A program made the translations under genes and the position numbers. Below the pieces are notes generated by a model, which worked only from the letters and a program-made list of their open reading frames with translations, was not told the DNA's origin and ran no database searches. Positions 1 through 6,914 of a DNA stretch of 8,909 bases are shown in pieces; within the stretch, counting starts at the first letter, position 1, and every line of letters starts with the position of its first letter. Source of the DNA: Anaerolineae bacterium (GTDB taxonomy: Bacteria; Chloroflexota; Anaerolineae; B4-G1); NCBI GenBank assembly GCA_027079895.1, contig JALWUZ010000045.1, positions 1 to 8,909 on the forward strand, given 5' to 3'.

Positions 1-820
1 CCCCGTGATGGATGTGGAAGGCGGCCCCCAGGGCGTGTCCCAGCGCGTGGGCCATCGCGGCCATGCTGTTGCCGAAGCCCAGCCCCGCGCTGGTGGCGGC
101 GTTGTGCATGCGCTCGCGGGCCTCCATGTCGCCGCCGTCGGCCACCGCGCGGGGGAGGTAGGCGAGCACCAGCCGGGCCGCGCTGAGGCATAGTCCGTCG
201 GTGATGTCGGTGTGCCAGCCGCTGGTGTACCCTTCGATGGCGTGGGTCAGCGCGTCGAGGCCGGTCCCGGCGGTGAGGCGGGGCGGCATACCGGAGGCCA
301 TCTCCGGGTCCACGATGGCGATGTCGGCCCGGTTCTCCCGATTCCCCAGCCCCATCTTGCGCTGTTCTGCGGTGTCCGTCAGCACGATGGCCCAGGTGAC
401 TTCCGCGCCGGTGCCGCTGGTGGTCGGGATGGTCAGCAGGCGGGCCTTCTGCCGCAGTCCCAGGTGGACGAAGGGGTTGATCTCCGCCGGGTGGAGGTCG
501 GGCCGCTCGTAGAGCACCCAGATCGCTTTGGCGGCGTCCATCGGGGAGCCGCCCCCCAGCCCGACGATCCAGTCCGGGCCGAAGTCGGCGGCGACCTGAG
601 CCCCCCGCTGCACCGTCTCGACGCTGGGTTCGGGCTCCACCTCGTCGAAGACCTGAATCTCGAATCCGGCGCGGCGCAGGTGGGACTCAACCCGCTCCAC
701 CAGTCCCATTCCGGCCAGGGTGTGGTCGGTGACGATGAGGGCCCGCCGTCCAGCCAACTCGTCGAGGGCCTCCAACGCCCCTTCCCCGAAGATGATCTCA
801 GGCGAGACGAAATACCACAT
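1..820 (-). CDS. Iron-containing alcohol dehydrogenase (group III), C-terminus outside window
   Basis: NAD(P)-dependent, metal-containing alcohol dehydrogenase expected in the cytoplasm, interconverting alcohols and aldehydes or ketones; the substrate cannot be read from sequence. The visible 273 residues begin MWYFVSPEIIFGEGALEAL. The nucleotide-binding motif GLGGGSPMDAAK is at about residues 87-98 and the family segment IPTTSGTGAEVT at 131-142. All four expected metal ligands of the FucO type are present: D189 and H193 (in GLDALTHAIEGY), H258 (MAHALGH) and H272 (HHG at the edge). Family members are about 380-390 residues, so roughly 110 C-terminal residues lie beyond the left edge. The ATG is preceded by GGAGGG (825-830), four bases away. 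It starts 24 bp after the stop of the beta-helix gene on the same strand, so it is probably the sixth gene of that operon. No lesion is seen. Family assignment is firm; physiological role is unknown. Confidence 0.95.
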   Translation of the reverse strand, partial: MWYFVSPEIIFGEGALEALDELAGRRALIVTDHTLAGMGLVERVESHLRRAGFEIQVFDEVEPEPSVETVQRGAQVAADFGPDWIVGLGGGSPMDAAKAIWVLYERPDLHPAEINPFVHLGLRQKARLLTIPTTSGTGAEVTWAIVLTDTAEQRKMGLGNRENRADIAIVDPEMASGMPPRLTAGTGLDALTHAIEGYTSGWHTDITDGLCLSAARLVLAYLPRAVADGGDMEARERMHNAATSAGLGFGNSMAAMAHALGHALGAAFHIHHG

Positions 821-844
821 TGTTCCCTCCGGTGCTCTGTGATG

Positions 845-2542
845 TCAGCCGCCCCGGACGACCAGCGGCAGGTAGACGCGGCTCCGTCCGGGCTTGACGG
901 TGAGGGTGTGATGTCCCTGCGCCGTGCCGTAGCCGTTGCTCGCGGTGACGGTGATGTGTTTGGTGCCGGTCACCGGGTAGAAGTTCGTGCCGGTGACGCC
1001 CCAGGTGAAGGCGACGCGGTCGGTTATGTCGTTGACTACGTGCGTGACCGGCGTCTGGCCGGTCGCCTGCCAGGTGTAGGTGATGGGGAGCATCGCCGTC
1101 GCCGGGGAGACGGTGGCGACGAGGAGTACCGGGCTGTTGGTCAGCCCGAAGAGCGGCCCGGCGATGACGACGCGCGACGGCGGCAAGGGCCAGTACTCGT
1201 CGGCTCCCAGGTCGGGGGCCGCTCCCCAGGGGCGCGGGTCGCCGTCGAGGTCGTGGGACACCCCGGCATCGAGGCCCCGGTCAATGGCCGGCGAGGTGGG
1301 GCGGAGGTGATAATCGTCCCCGTCCGCGTCGGCGAAGGCCGGGTCGGCGGTGTAGTTGTGCGTGCCGGTGTCCAGATGTTCCCTGCCGGTCGAGCCGACG
1401 GCGGTGTCCTCGTCGTTGTCCCACCACAGAGTGGCGTCGAGCGTCGCCGTCGCCCCGCCCTCCACGCTCACCCCGGTCACGTTTCCGGCGATGATGGTGT
1501 TGGTCGCCGTGACCAGGCCGTCGAACTGACCGGAGTTGCTCACCCACAGGCCGGTACCTTCGTTGTCGGCGATGGTGGTGTGGAGAAGCGTCACGGCTAT
1601 GCCGCTGACGGCGAGCCCCGTCCCGTAGTTGGACGCGAAGACATTGTTGCTCATTCGGGCGAGGCAGTTCCAGCAGGACAGGCCAATGCCGCTGTTGTGG
1701 AGGATCTGGCTGCCGGTCAGCGTGAATTCACCCCAGGCGAGCAACCCTCCGCCTGCCCAGGCAGCGGTGTTGCCGTAGACGAGGCTATCGCTCATAGTGA
1801 CTGGCCCGACCAGGTAGCCGCCGCCGCCCATCGAGGCGGCTGCGTTGCCGGAGATGACGGTGTTCTGGAAGGTCAGGCCGTCTTTCAGGCCGCTCCGGTG
1901 GTAGATGCCCCCTCCGCTGATGAGGGCGGCGGTGTTGCTGTAAATGCGGGTGCCGCTGATGACGGCGTCCACGCTCGTGAAATAGATTCCCGCGCCCTGG
2001 TCGGCGCGGTTGTGGGCGATGTGGCAGTTCTCCACGTGGAGGACGGCGTGGCTCGCGTACAGTCCGCCGCCGACGTCGTTGGAGTTGTATTCCTCACCGC
2101 CCAGGCCGTCGGCGTCGCCGTTGATGAGGTGCAAACCGTCCAGCGTCACGGTGATCGTCTCGCCGGTGTACTTGCCAACGTAGACGGCCCGCCTCTCACC
2201 TTCGGCGTCTATGATGGTGGGGTAGGCGTCCGGGTCGCGGCTGGAGAAGTCGCTGCTGTAGCCGCCGCGCAGGGTCAGCGGCTTGTCCACGCGGGCGACG
2301 TAGTTGGTGACGTAGTCAGTGTAGACGCCGCCCGCGATGTGGATTTCGTCGCCGGAGTCGGCGACGATGATCGCAGTCTGGATGTGGTTGTAGCAGGGAC
2401 GCGGTGCGCTGCTGCAATCCGCGGCCACGTAGATCACTTGGGAGGCGGCCTGGGTCGCCGGCCGGCTCACAGTCGCCAGTGCCAGCGTCGCCACCACCCC
2501 GCCGAGGAGTGCCAGGAGCAGGACGGCGATTCTGTCTCTCAC
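845..2542 (-). CDS. Exported right-handed parallel beta-helix protein with Ig/PKD-like domain and YLPLVVR tail
   Basis: A 565-residue exported protein. Residues 1-32 form a signal peptide: RDR, a long Leu/Ala/Val core, then a small-residue end near PATQA. Residues about 35-425 are a pectate-lyase-like parallel beta-helix. Glycine turns of the form GGG-hydrophobic-Tyr recur with last Gly at about 160, 185, 212, 242 and 266, each followed by S/N-G-N-T-A-type rungs. The segment SPAIDRGLDAG with DLDGDPRP and DLGADEY (417-450) is typical of choice-of-anchor-Q-like polymorphic repeat proteins. Residues about 458-549 look like an Ig/PKD fold, and the end is RSRVYLPLVVRGG, a tail I recall on Chloroflexota exported proteins, possibly for sorting. 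No catalytic lyase residues can be assigned, so binding, structural and enzymatic roles are all open. The start is GTG, with AAGGAG nine bases upstream (2552-2557). This GTG overlaps the previous gene's TGA (GTGA), which implies translational coupling. Confidence 0.9.
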   Translation of the reverse strand: MRDRIAVLLLALLGGVVATLALATVSRPATQAASQVIYVAADCSSAPRPCYNHIQTAIIVADSGDEIHIAGGVYTDYVTNYVARVDKPLTLRGGYSSDFSSRDPDAYPTIIDAEGERRAVYVGKYTGETITVTLDGLHLINGDADGLGGEEYNSNDVGGGLYASHAVLHVENCHIAHNRADQGAGIYFTSVDAVISGTRIYSNTAALISGGGIYHRSGLKDGLTFQNTVISGNAAASMGGGGYLVGPVTMSDSLVYGNTAAWAGGGLLAWGEFTLTGSQILHNSGIGLSCWNCLARMSNNVFASNYGTGLAVSGIAVTLLHTTIADNEGTGLWVSNSGQFDGLVTATNTIIAGNVTGVSVEGGATATLDATLWWDNDEDTAVGSTGREHLDTGTHNYTADPAFADADGDDYHLRPTSPAIDRGLDAGVSHDLDGDPRPWGAAPDLGADEYWPLPPSRVVIAGPLFGLTNSPVLLVATVSPATAMLPITYTWQATGQTPVTHVVNDITDRVAFTWGVTGTNFYPVTGTKHITVTASNGYGTAQGHHTLTVKPGRSRVYLPLVVRGG

Positions 2543-3051
2543 GATTGCTCACTCCTTCTGTCGGGGAGCAGCATCAAGCCGTGCGCCCGACAGGCCCGGC
2601 GAATCTCCTCCCCGACGCCGAGGGCGACCAGAACCCCTCTCACCTGCTTGTCCGGGTTCTGCAAACGCACCAACTCCACCTTGTCGGCGAAGTATTCGAC
2701 CTCGCCTACTTTCGGTGCGCTCTTGACCTCGAACACCAGCAGTTCCCCGTCTGTGGCGATGATGTCCACTTCCTTCCGCCGGCCGGCGCGGAATATGACT
2801 CCGTCCGTGTCCACAATCTCCTGCCGCAGCCTGACGTGCTCGGCACGGATGTTGGGGTTCTGGAGTCCCAGCCTGAAGGCAGCGGCCACCACATCTTCGA
2901 GATTGTGCCTGATGGGGGTGCGCGGGCAGCCGGTGGTCAGTTCTATCCAGACGGTGGCGTCTCGCACCTCTTGGCGAAGGTCGCGTATCTCACGCCGGAT
3001 GGCCTCGAGGCCTTCTTTGATGGCCCTGACGTCTTCCTTGTAGTCGCTCAC
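2539..3051 (-). CDS. Small coiled-coil protein with PD-(D/E)XK nuclease-like fold (DUF3782-like)
   Basis: A 170-residue soluble protein. Residues about 3-32 are a charged heptad-like helix (EDVRAIKEGLEAIRREIRDL), a likely coiled coil. The rest fits a PD-(D/E)XK nuclease-like fold: E52 in the helix NLEDVVAAAF, D96 in KEVDIIATDG, then E108-V-K110 in LLVFEVKSA, giving E, D-x11-E-x-K. All key acidic residues and the lysine are kept, so metal-dependent nuclease chemistry is possible. Many proteins of the coiled-coil plus PD-(D/E)XK type (DUF3782 and relatives) have no tested activity. Start is GTG; GAGAGG lies only two to three bases upstream, and an in-frame TGA at 3094-3096 rules out a much longer form. 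It ends in a GTGA overlap with the exported beta-helix gene, an odd partner for a nuclease-like protein. Fold assignment is by motif reading; biological role unknown. Confidence 0.8.
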   Translation of the reverse strand: MSDYKEDVRAIKEGLEAIRREIRDLRQEVRDATVWIELTTGCPRTPIRHNLEDVVAAAFRLGLQNPNIRAEHVRLRQEIVDTDGVIFRAGRRKEVDIIATDGELLVFEVKSAPKVGEVEYFADKVELVRLQNPDKQVRGVLVALGVGEEIRRACRAHGLMLLPDRRSEQS

Positions 3052-3104
3052 TTCCTCTCGATTCTGTCCGATCCTGGGGGGGAATGGCGTACATCACGGT
3101 GTTT

Positions 3105-3512
3105 TTATCCGAACTCCGTGGGCACCAGGGCGCAGCAGGAGACGATCTCCTTTGCCGCTTTGGGGTAGCGCATAATCTTCATCATATTGCCCTGCACTTT
3201 CAACTTGCGGGTCATCATCCCCTGGATGGGATCCAATTTGCCCTCGATGACCCGCCGCCAGGCGGTGAAAGGAGCCCGCAGGACGAACTCCGTCTTCCGC
3301 TCGTCAATGGATGAGACTTCGGCGGCGTCCGGGCTCTTCCCGTGATAGAGCCCCAGGTAGAGGTAGGTGGTCTTCGGATAGGCGTCGTCCGGCTCGACGA
3401 CGAAGATGAAATCCCCCTCCCAGTCACGCGCCGCCTTCTCGTAAGCCTCGCTGGCGTTGAGTTGCCGGCTCAGTTCCTTGATCCATTCGTCCGATGGAAA
3501 CCTGAAAGCCAT
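3105..3512 (-). CDS. SCP2 sterol-carrier-like lipid-binding protein
   Basis: A 135-residue cytoplasmic protein resembling the SCP2 (sterol carrier protein 2) fold, which holds a lipid or acyl chain in a hydrophobic cavity. It starts MAFRFPSDEWIKELSRQLNAS. The middle holds DWEGDFIFVVEPDD, a strand typical of bacterial SCP2 proteins, and AWRRVIEGKLDPIQGMMTRKLKVQGNM-type sequence at about residues 83-110. This last stretch matches the family's helix followed by a G-x-h-x-h-x-G-strand and then the final helix. Length is close to the usual 100-130-residue single domain, with no catalytic residues expected. The ATG has GGAGG (3520-3524) seven bases upstream. It lies 38 bp after the histidine kinase stop and 53 bp before the PD-(D/E)XK gene, in the same operon. 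A ligand cannot be inferred; bacterial SCP2 proteins are often annotated without a demonstrated sterol role. Confidence 0.85.
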   Translation of the reverse strand: MAFRFPSDEWIKELSRQLNASEAYEKAARDWEGDFIFVVEPDDAYPKTTYLYLGLYHGKSPDAAEVSSIDERKTEFVLRAPFTAWRRVIEGKLDPIQGMMTRKLKVQGNMMKIMRYPKAAKEIVSCCALVPTEFG

Positions 3513-3550
3513 TTCGTCACCTCCGGGGAGAATTTGTTTGCCGGGCTCGT

Positions 3551-4603
3551 CTAGATGGGCAACTCGATGGTCACTACGGTGCCGCGGCCCAGCCCGCTGT
3601 CGAAGTGAATTTGCCCGTTGAGCATCTCGATCCGCTCCCGCATCGTCGCCAGCCCCATCTCGTCTTTCTCGGAGGAGAGCATCTCGGAGACATCGAAGCC
3701 GCTGCCGTTGTCCTCGACGGTGACGCGCACGGCGGTCTCCCCGATGTCCAGGTGAATCTGGATTTTGCTGGCGTTGCCGTACTCGACGGCGTTGTTGAGC
3801 AGTTCCTGGACTATGCGGAAGATCGTCACCTCCTCGTGTCGAGGAATGCGTTTCTCCTTGCCGGTGTGGCTCATCTGGGTCAGAACGCCGGTGTTTTCGG
3901 AGAAACTGTCCACGTACCGGCGCAGGGTCGGCACCAGCCCCAGGTCGTCGAGCATCATCGGGCGCAGGTTGATGATGAAGCCCTTGACTTTTTTGAAGGT
4001 GCCGGCGACGGCGTTCCGCAGGGCAGCCAGTTCGGCCCGCGCCCGTTCGGGGTCGGTGTCGAAGAGCCGCTCGCAGATCTCCGCCTGGAGGATGAGGTTG
4101 GTCAGCGATTGCGCCGGGCCGTCGTGCATTTGACGGCTCAGGCGCAGCCGTTCCCGTTCCTGGGCCTCGATGATGCGGACGACGAGGGACTGTGACATAT
4201 CTCCGCCGGCCTGCTCTTCAGCCACCGGCACCTCTCGCTCCGGCGGCGCGGCCATAGCGAGTACCCGGTCGAGCAGGTCTAGATAGCGGGAGATGTCCCT
4301 CTGATTGCTCTGCAATTTCTCCAACTGCCCCTGCATGGTGAACAGGCGTTGCTGGGTCTCCATCACGGCGGTGTAAGCCTCTTTGATGTCCTCACGGGGC
4401 ACGGTGTCCAACGAGGCCTCGACCTGGCGCAGCCGGTTCGCTGCCTGGGCATTGCGGTGCGTCTGCCGCTCTATCTCCGCCGTCGTCTGTTGGATGAGCA
4501 GGTCTATTTCCTTGAGTTCCCGTTGGGCCTTCTCGTATTCTTGACGGCACTCCTCGATGAACTGCTCGAATGATTGATCGCCGCTACCGGTTGAAGTTAC
4601 CAT
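3551..4603 (-). CDS. DegS-like cytoplasmic sensor histidine kinase
   Basis: A 350-residue sensor kinase with no membrane segment, so it senses a cytoplasmic cue. Residues about 10-110 are a long coiled coil rich in Glu, Gln and Arg, like the N-terminal domain of DegS. The HisKA_3 dimerisation/phosphoacceptor helix is at about 147-215, with H160 in RQMHDGPAQ, followed by INLRPMMLDDLGLVPTL, characteristic of the DegS/NarX-type family. The HATPase_c domain covers about 255-350: N-box QELLNNAVEYGN (266-277), G1 box DNGSGF (298-303), and G2-like GLGRGT (337-342). All catalytic boxes are intact. The ATG has CAGGAG (4611-4616) seven bases upstream, immediately after the response regulator's TAA, a 13-bp gap that makes the pair co-translated in practice. 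It probably phosphorylates that regulator. 'DegS-like' describes architecture only; no identity with the Bacillus protein in function is claimed. Confidence 0.95.
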   Translation of the reverse strand: MVTSTGSGDQSFEQFIEECRQEYEKAQRELKEIDLLIQQTTAEIERQTHRNAQAANRLRQVEASLDTVPREDIKEAYTAVMETQQRLFTMQGQLEKLQSNQRDISRYLDLLDRVLAMAAPPEREVPVAEEQAGGDMSQSLVVRIIEAQERERLRLSRQMHDGPAQSLTNLILQAEICERLFDTDPERARAELAALRNAVAGTFKKVKGFIINLRPMMLDDLGLVPTLRRYVDSFSENTGVLTQMSHTGKEKRIPRHEEVTIFRIVQELLNNAVEYGNASKIQIHLDIGETAVRVTVEDNGSGFDVSEMLSSEKDEMGLATMRERIEMLNGQIHFDSGLGRGTVVTIELPI

Positions 4604-4616
4604 TTTCCCACTCCTG

Positions 4617-5306
4617 TTATGACTTGCTTTCGTGCAGCGGCACCCAGCCGTGCCGCAGGGCGTAGACCGCCGCCTGTGTCCGGTCGCTCACGCCCAATTT
4701 GCTCAAAATGGAGGTCATGTGGTTTTTGACCGTCTGGTGGCTGATGCCCAGGTGGTAAGCGATCTGCCGGTTGCTCATTCCCTGGATGACCAGTTTCAGG
4801 ATTTCCGTCTCACGGGGGGAGAGGGGGGCGAAGAAGTGATCCTCGAACACCTCGCCGCCGAAGCGACGGAACTCTTCCAGCAGCCAGTCGCCGATCTCCT
4901 CCTCGTCCAACAGTTTCCCGTCCACGCAGTACAGCCCCCGGCTCACGTGCCGGATGCCGTCCAGCAATTGTTCGGGGCGCACGTCTTTGGCGTAGTAGGC
5001 CGAGGCGCCGGCCCGGATGGCGTGGTAGACCTGCTCCTCGTCGTCGTAAGCGGTCAGCATAACCACGTTGACCTCCGGGCAGGAGGCTTTCAGTTGCCGG
5101 GTGGCCTGCAATCCGTTGAGGGTCGGCAGGTTGATGTCCATGATGACCACGTCGGGGAGCAGTTCTTGTGCCAGACGGATGGCCTCTACCCCGTCGGTGG
5201 CCTCGCCGACGATGTTGATGTCGTCGTGCGATGATAGAACGTTCCGCAGTCCCTGTCGGAAAAGCGGATGGTCATCCACAATCATCACGTTGATTTTGTC
5301 TGACAT
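4617..5306 (-). CDS. DegU/NarL-like LuxR-family response regulator
   Basis: A 229-residue response regulator. The receiver domain (about 4-122) has the acidic pair D11-D12, phosphoacceptor D57 (VVIMDINLP), T85 (VVMLTAY) and K107 (YYAKDV). The LuxR-type helix-turn-helix covers about 162-225: LSPRETEILKLVIQGMSNRQ, then IAYHLGISHQTVKNHMTSIL, ending SKLGVSDRTQAAVYALRHGW. The linker (about 123-161) is around 40 residues, acidic and long for the family (DEEEIGDWLLEEFRRFGGEV). Phosphorylation by the adjacent kinase would be expected to promote DNA binding. The ATG has GGGAG (5314-5318) seven bases upstream. A promoter-like pair at 5341-5368 puts this gene first in the operon, with a leader of only about 25 bases. 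Its targets are unknown; autoregulation and control of the downstream exported protein are inferred from position. Confidence 0.96.
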   Translation of the reverse strand: MSDKINVMIVDDHPLFRQGLRNVLSSHDDINIVGEATDGVEAIRLAQELLPDVVIMDINLPTLNGLQATRQLKASCPEVNVVMLTAYDDEEQVYHAIRAGASAYYAKDVRPEQLLDGIRHVSRGLYCVDGKLLDEEEIGDWLLEEFRRFGGEVFEDHFFAPLSPRETEILKLVIQGMSNRQIAYHLGISHQTVKNHMTSILSKLGVSDRTQAAVYALRHGWVPLHESKS

Positions 5307-5340
5307 GCTCGCTCTCCCAACTCATCGGCCGGCTTGGGTA

Positions 5341-5368
5341 AGTATACACCGTTAGACGGGAAGCGCAA
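5341..5368 (-). promoter_or_regulatory. Putative sigma-70-type promoter of the regulator-led operon
   Basis: On the minus strand a -35-like TTGCGC (5363-5368) and a -10-like TATACT (5341-5346) are separated by 16 bases. The start of transcription would be near 5333, about 25 bases upstream of the response regulator ATG. The 125-bp gap between the glycosyltransferase stop and this gene has no convincing terminator; the only hairpin seen is a 5-bp stem with a long loop near 5393-5417, so read-through from the glycosyltransferase is possible. The -35 region reads TTGCGCTTCC, nearly the same as in the glycosyltransferase promoter. Confidence 0.6.
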
Positions 5369-5431
5369 CTTGGTGGTCCGACTCATGTACCATGCCGGTG
5401 CGGGACAGCAGACGGCAGGTGGCACGGATGC

Positions 5432-6811
5432 TCAATTAGACCGGCGTCCTTCCTGAATCACGCGGTCTATCTCGCCGATGGTCTCCTCCAAACTGGCCCG
5501 CACCTCTTGCAGATACCCTTGCAGGTACCAGCGGGACTCCTCGTCGTCCCAGGCGGTGCGGAAGGAAGTGGAGAGGTTCTCGCCCAGGGCGCGGATTTGG
5601 GCGACGATCTCCCGCCAGGTGTCGCCGCTGATGCGCTGCTGCTCCCGGAGGGGGCGCCAGCCGTGCCGGGCAGCGTCGCTGATTGCCTGCTCGTAGACGG
5701 TCAGCAGTTGCTCGACGGTGGCGTGGATGGAGTAGCGTTGGGCAACGCGGCGGGCTTCCTCTCTCATCGCCCGAAGGCGGGCGCGGTCGCCCAGCAGGTT
5801 CACCACCGCCTGGGCGAACTCCTCCTCGTCCTCGGAGACCAGCACCCCGCCGCCGTCGGCCAGCACGTCGAGGGGGCCGGGGGCCCGCACGGCGACGACC
5901 GGCGTACCGGCGGCCAGCGACTCGGTCAGCACCAACCCCTGGGTATCCGAAAGGGAGGTGAAGACGAACAGGTCGGCGGCGGCGGCGTAGTGGCGGACGT
6001 CCTGGTGGGGGACCGCGCCGACGAAGATGACCTTCCGTTTCAGGCCCAGTTTCCGTGCCAGACGCTTCAGGTTGCGCTCGTGAATCCCCGTGCCGACGAG
6101 TACCAGCCGGGCGCGGGGCCGTCGGGCTGCGATGTCGGCGAAGGCCCGCAGGAGGAAATCCAGGTTCTTCTCGCCGGTCAGCCGCCCCACGTAGAGCAAC
6201 ATCTCCGCCTGTTGCAGCCTCAGTTGGGCCCGAATCCGCTGGGGCTGGAGGTCGGCGTACTGCTCCAGGCAGACCGGGGTCGGGATGACGGTCACGGGGA
6301 CCTCCGGGCGGTACTCGCGGAGGATGAAGTCCCGCACGCTGGGGGTGGGGGCGATGACGTGGGTACATTTTTCGAGGTACCGCCGGACGATTTCGTCCGT
6401 CACCATCCCGGCCAGTTTGGGGGCGATGGGGACGTACCGCTGAGCGTAAACGTCGTACCGAGTGTGGAAGGTGAAGACCAGCGGCAGCCCCAGGTCGCGG
6501 GCGAAGGCCGCTGCCAGCCCTCCCATCACGAAAGGGTGCTGCGAGTGAATCACCGCCGGCTTGATTCCCCGCACGGTGGGGGCCATCGTAGTCTTGAACG
6601 GGAGCACCAGCGAGAGGTTCAGTTTCTCCGGGAGGTCGAGGGAGGGGAAGCGGAACACGTAAGGCTCGTCGTCCTGGTGGCTCTCGTGCTCCGGGGCGAT
6701 GATGTGGACATCGTGACCGGCTCTAATCAGGCCGTATCGGAAGAGAGAGATGGAGGTCACAACGCCGCTGACGAGTGGCTTGTAGGCGTTGGTGAAGATG
6801 AGAATGCGCAT
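5432..6811 (-). CDS. GT4-family glycosyltransferase (diacylglycerol glucosyltransferase-like)
   Basis: A 459-residue GT-B glycosyltransferase that would move a sugar from a nucleotide sugar to a lipid or glycan at the inner face of the membrane. The N-terminal domain begins MRILIFTNAYKPLVSGVVTS, with the SGVV acceptor loop, then IHSQHPFVMGG (88-98) and FTFHTRYDVYAQRY (113-126). This pattern is seen in diacylglycerol glucosyltransferase-like GT4 enzymes. The donor domain has YVGRLTGEKN (207-216, with R210 and K215) and SDTQGLVLTESLAAGTPVV (288-306), a D289-x7-E297 version of the E-x7-E motif. Residues about 380-459 form an unusual charged tail with two helical segments. The ATG at 6811 is chosen because AAAGGAG lies six bases upstream and the family N-terminus starts exactly there. 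An upstream in-frame ATG at 6967 would add 52 unlikely residues that run through the promoter and palindrome. No other glycan gene is adjacent. Confidence 0.93.
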   Translation of the reverse strand: MRILIFTNAYKPLVSGVVTSISLFRYGLIRAGHDVHIIAPEHESHQDDEPYVFRFPSLDLPEKLNLSLVLPFKTTMAPTVRGIKPAVIHSQHPFVMGGLAAAFARDLGLPLVFTFHTRYDVYAQRYVPIAPKLAGMVTDEIVRRYLEKCTHVIAPTPSVRDFILREYRPEVPVTVIPTPVCLEQYADLQPQRIRAQLRLQQAEMLLYVGRLTGEKNLDFLLRAFADIAARRPRARLVLVGTGIHERNLKRLARKLGLKRKVIFVGAVPHQDVRHYAAAADLFVFTSLSDTQGLVLTESLAAGTPVVAVRAPGPLDVLADGGGVLVSEDEEEFAQAVVNLLGDRARLRAMREEARRVAQRYSIHATVEQLLTVYEQAISDAARHGWRPLREQQRISGDTWREIVAQIRALGENLSTSFRTAWDDEESRWYLQGYLQEVRASLEETIGEIDRVIQEGRRSN

Positions 6812-6817
6812 CGCTCG

Positions 6818-6824
6818 CTCCTTT
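6818..6824 (-). promoter_or_regulatory. Ribosome binding site fixing the glycosyltransferase start
   Basis: AAAGGAG on the minus strand, six bases before the ATG at 6809-6811. It decides the start in favour of MRILIFTNAY over the longer open frame that begins at 6967, because that longer frame has no conserved sequence in its first 52 codons. Confidence 0.85.
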
Positions 6825-6856
6825 CCTGTGGACGGGCTGCATCGGCTGACGTGGTA

Positions 6857-6884
6857 ATTGTACTGCTGGCGGCTGGAAACGCAA
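6857..6884 (-). promoter_or_regulatory. Putative promoter of the glycosyltransferase gene
   Basis: On the minus strand a -35-like TTGCGT (6879-6884) and a -10-like TACAAT (6857-6862) are separated by 16 bases, about 46 bases upstream of the chosen ATG. The -35 stretch TTGCGTTTCC differs by one base from that of the regulator operon promoter, and the spacing is the same. Called by eye; no transcript data. Confidence 0.5.
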
Positions 6885-6914
6885 GAGCCGGTTGGCGGGC
6901 GGGTTCGTTCAAAG

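Noticed and set aside
212..3043. A 943-codon open frame on the plus strand
   Set aside because: It runs antisense to four well-supported minus-strand genes (alcohol dehydrogenase, beta-helix, PD-(D/E)XK and the gaps between). Its translation is low-complexity Gly/Val/Asp/Arg/His with no domain, as expected for the complement of high-GC coding sequence.
3076..3082. Run of seven G in the gap between the SCP2 and PD-(D/E)XK genes
   Set aside because: A phase-variation tract was considered. It is short, lies outside coding sequence, and is not placed between promoter hexamers.
5388..5425. Possible terminator after the glycosyltransferase
   Set aside because: Only a 5-bp TGCCG/CGGCA stem with a loop of about 15 bases and no T-run can be drawn, which is too weak to call.
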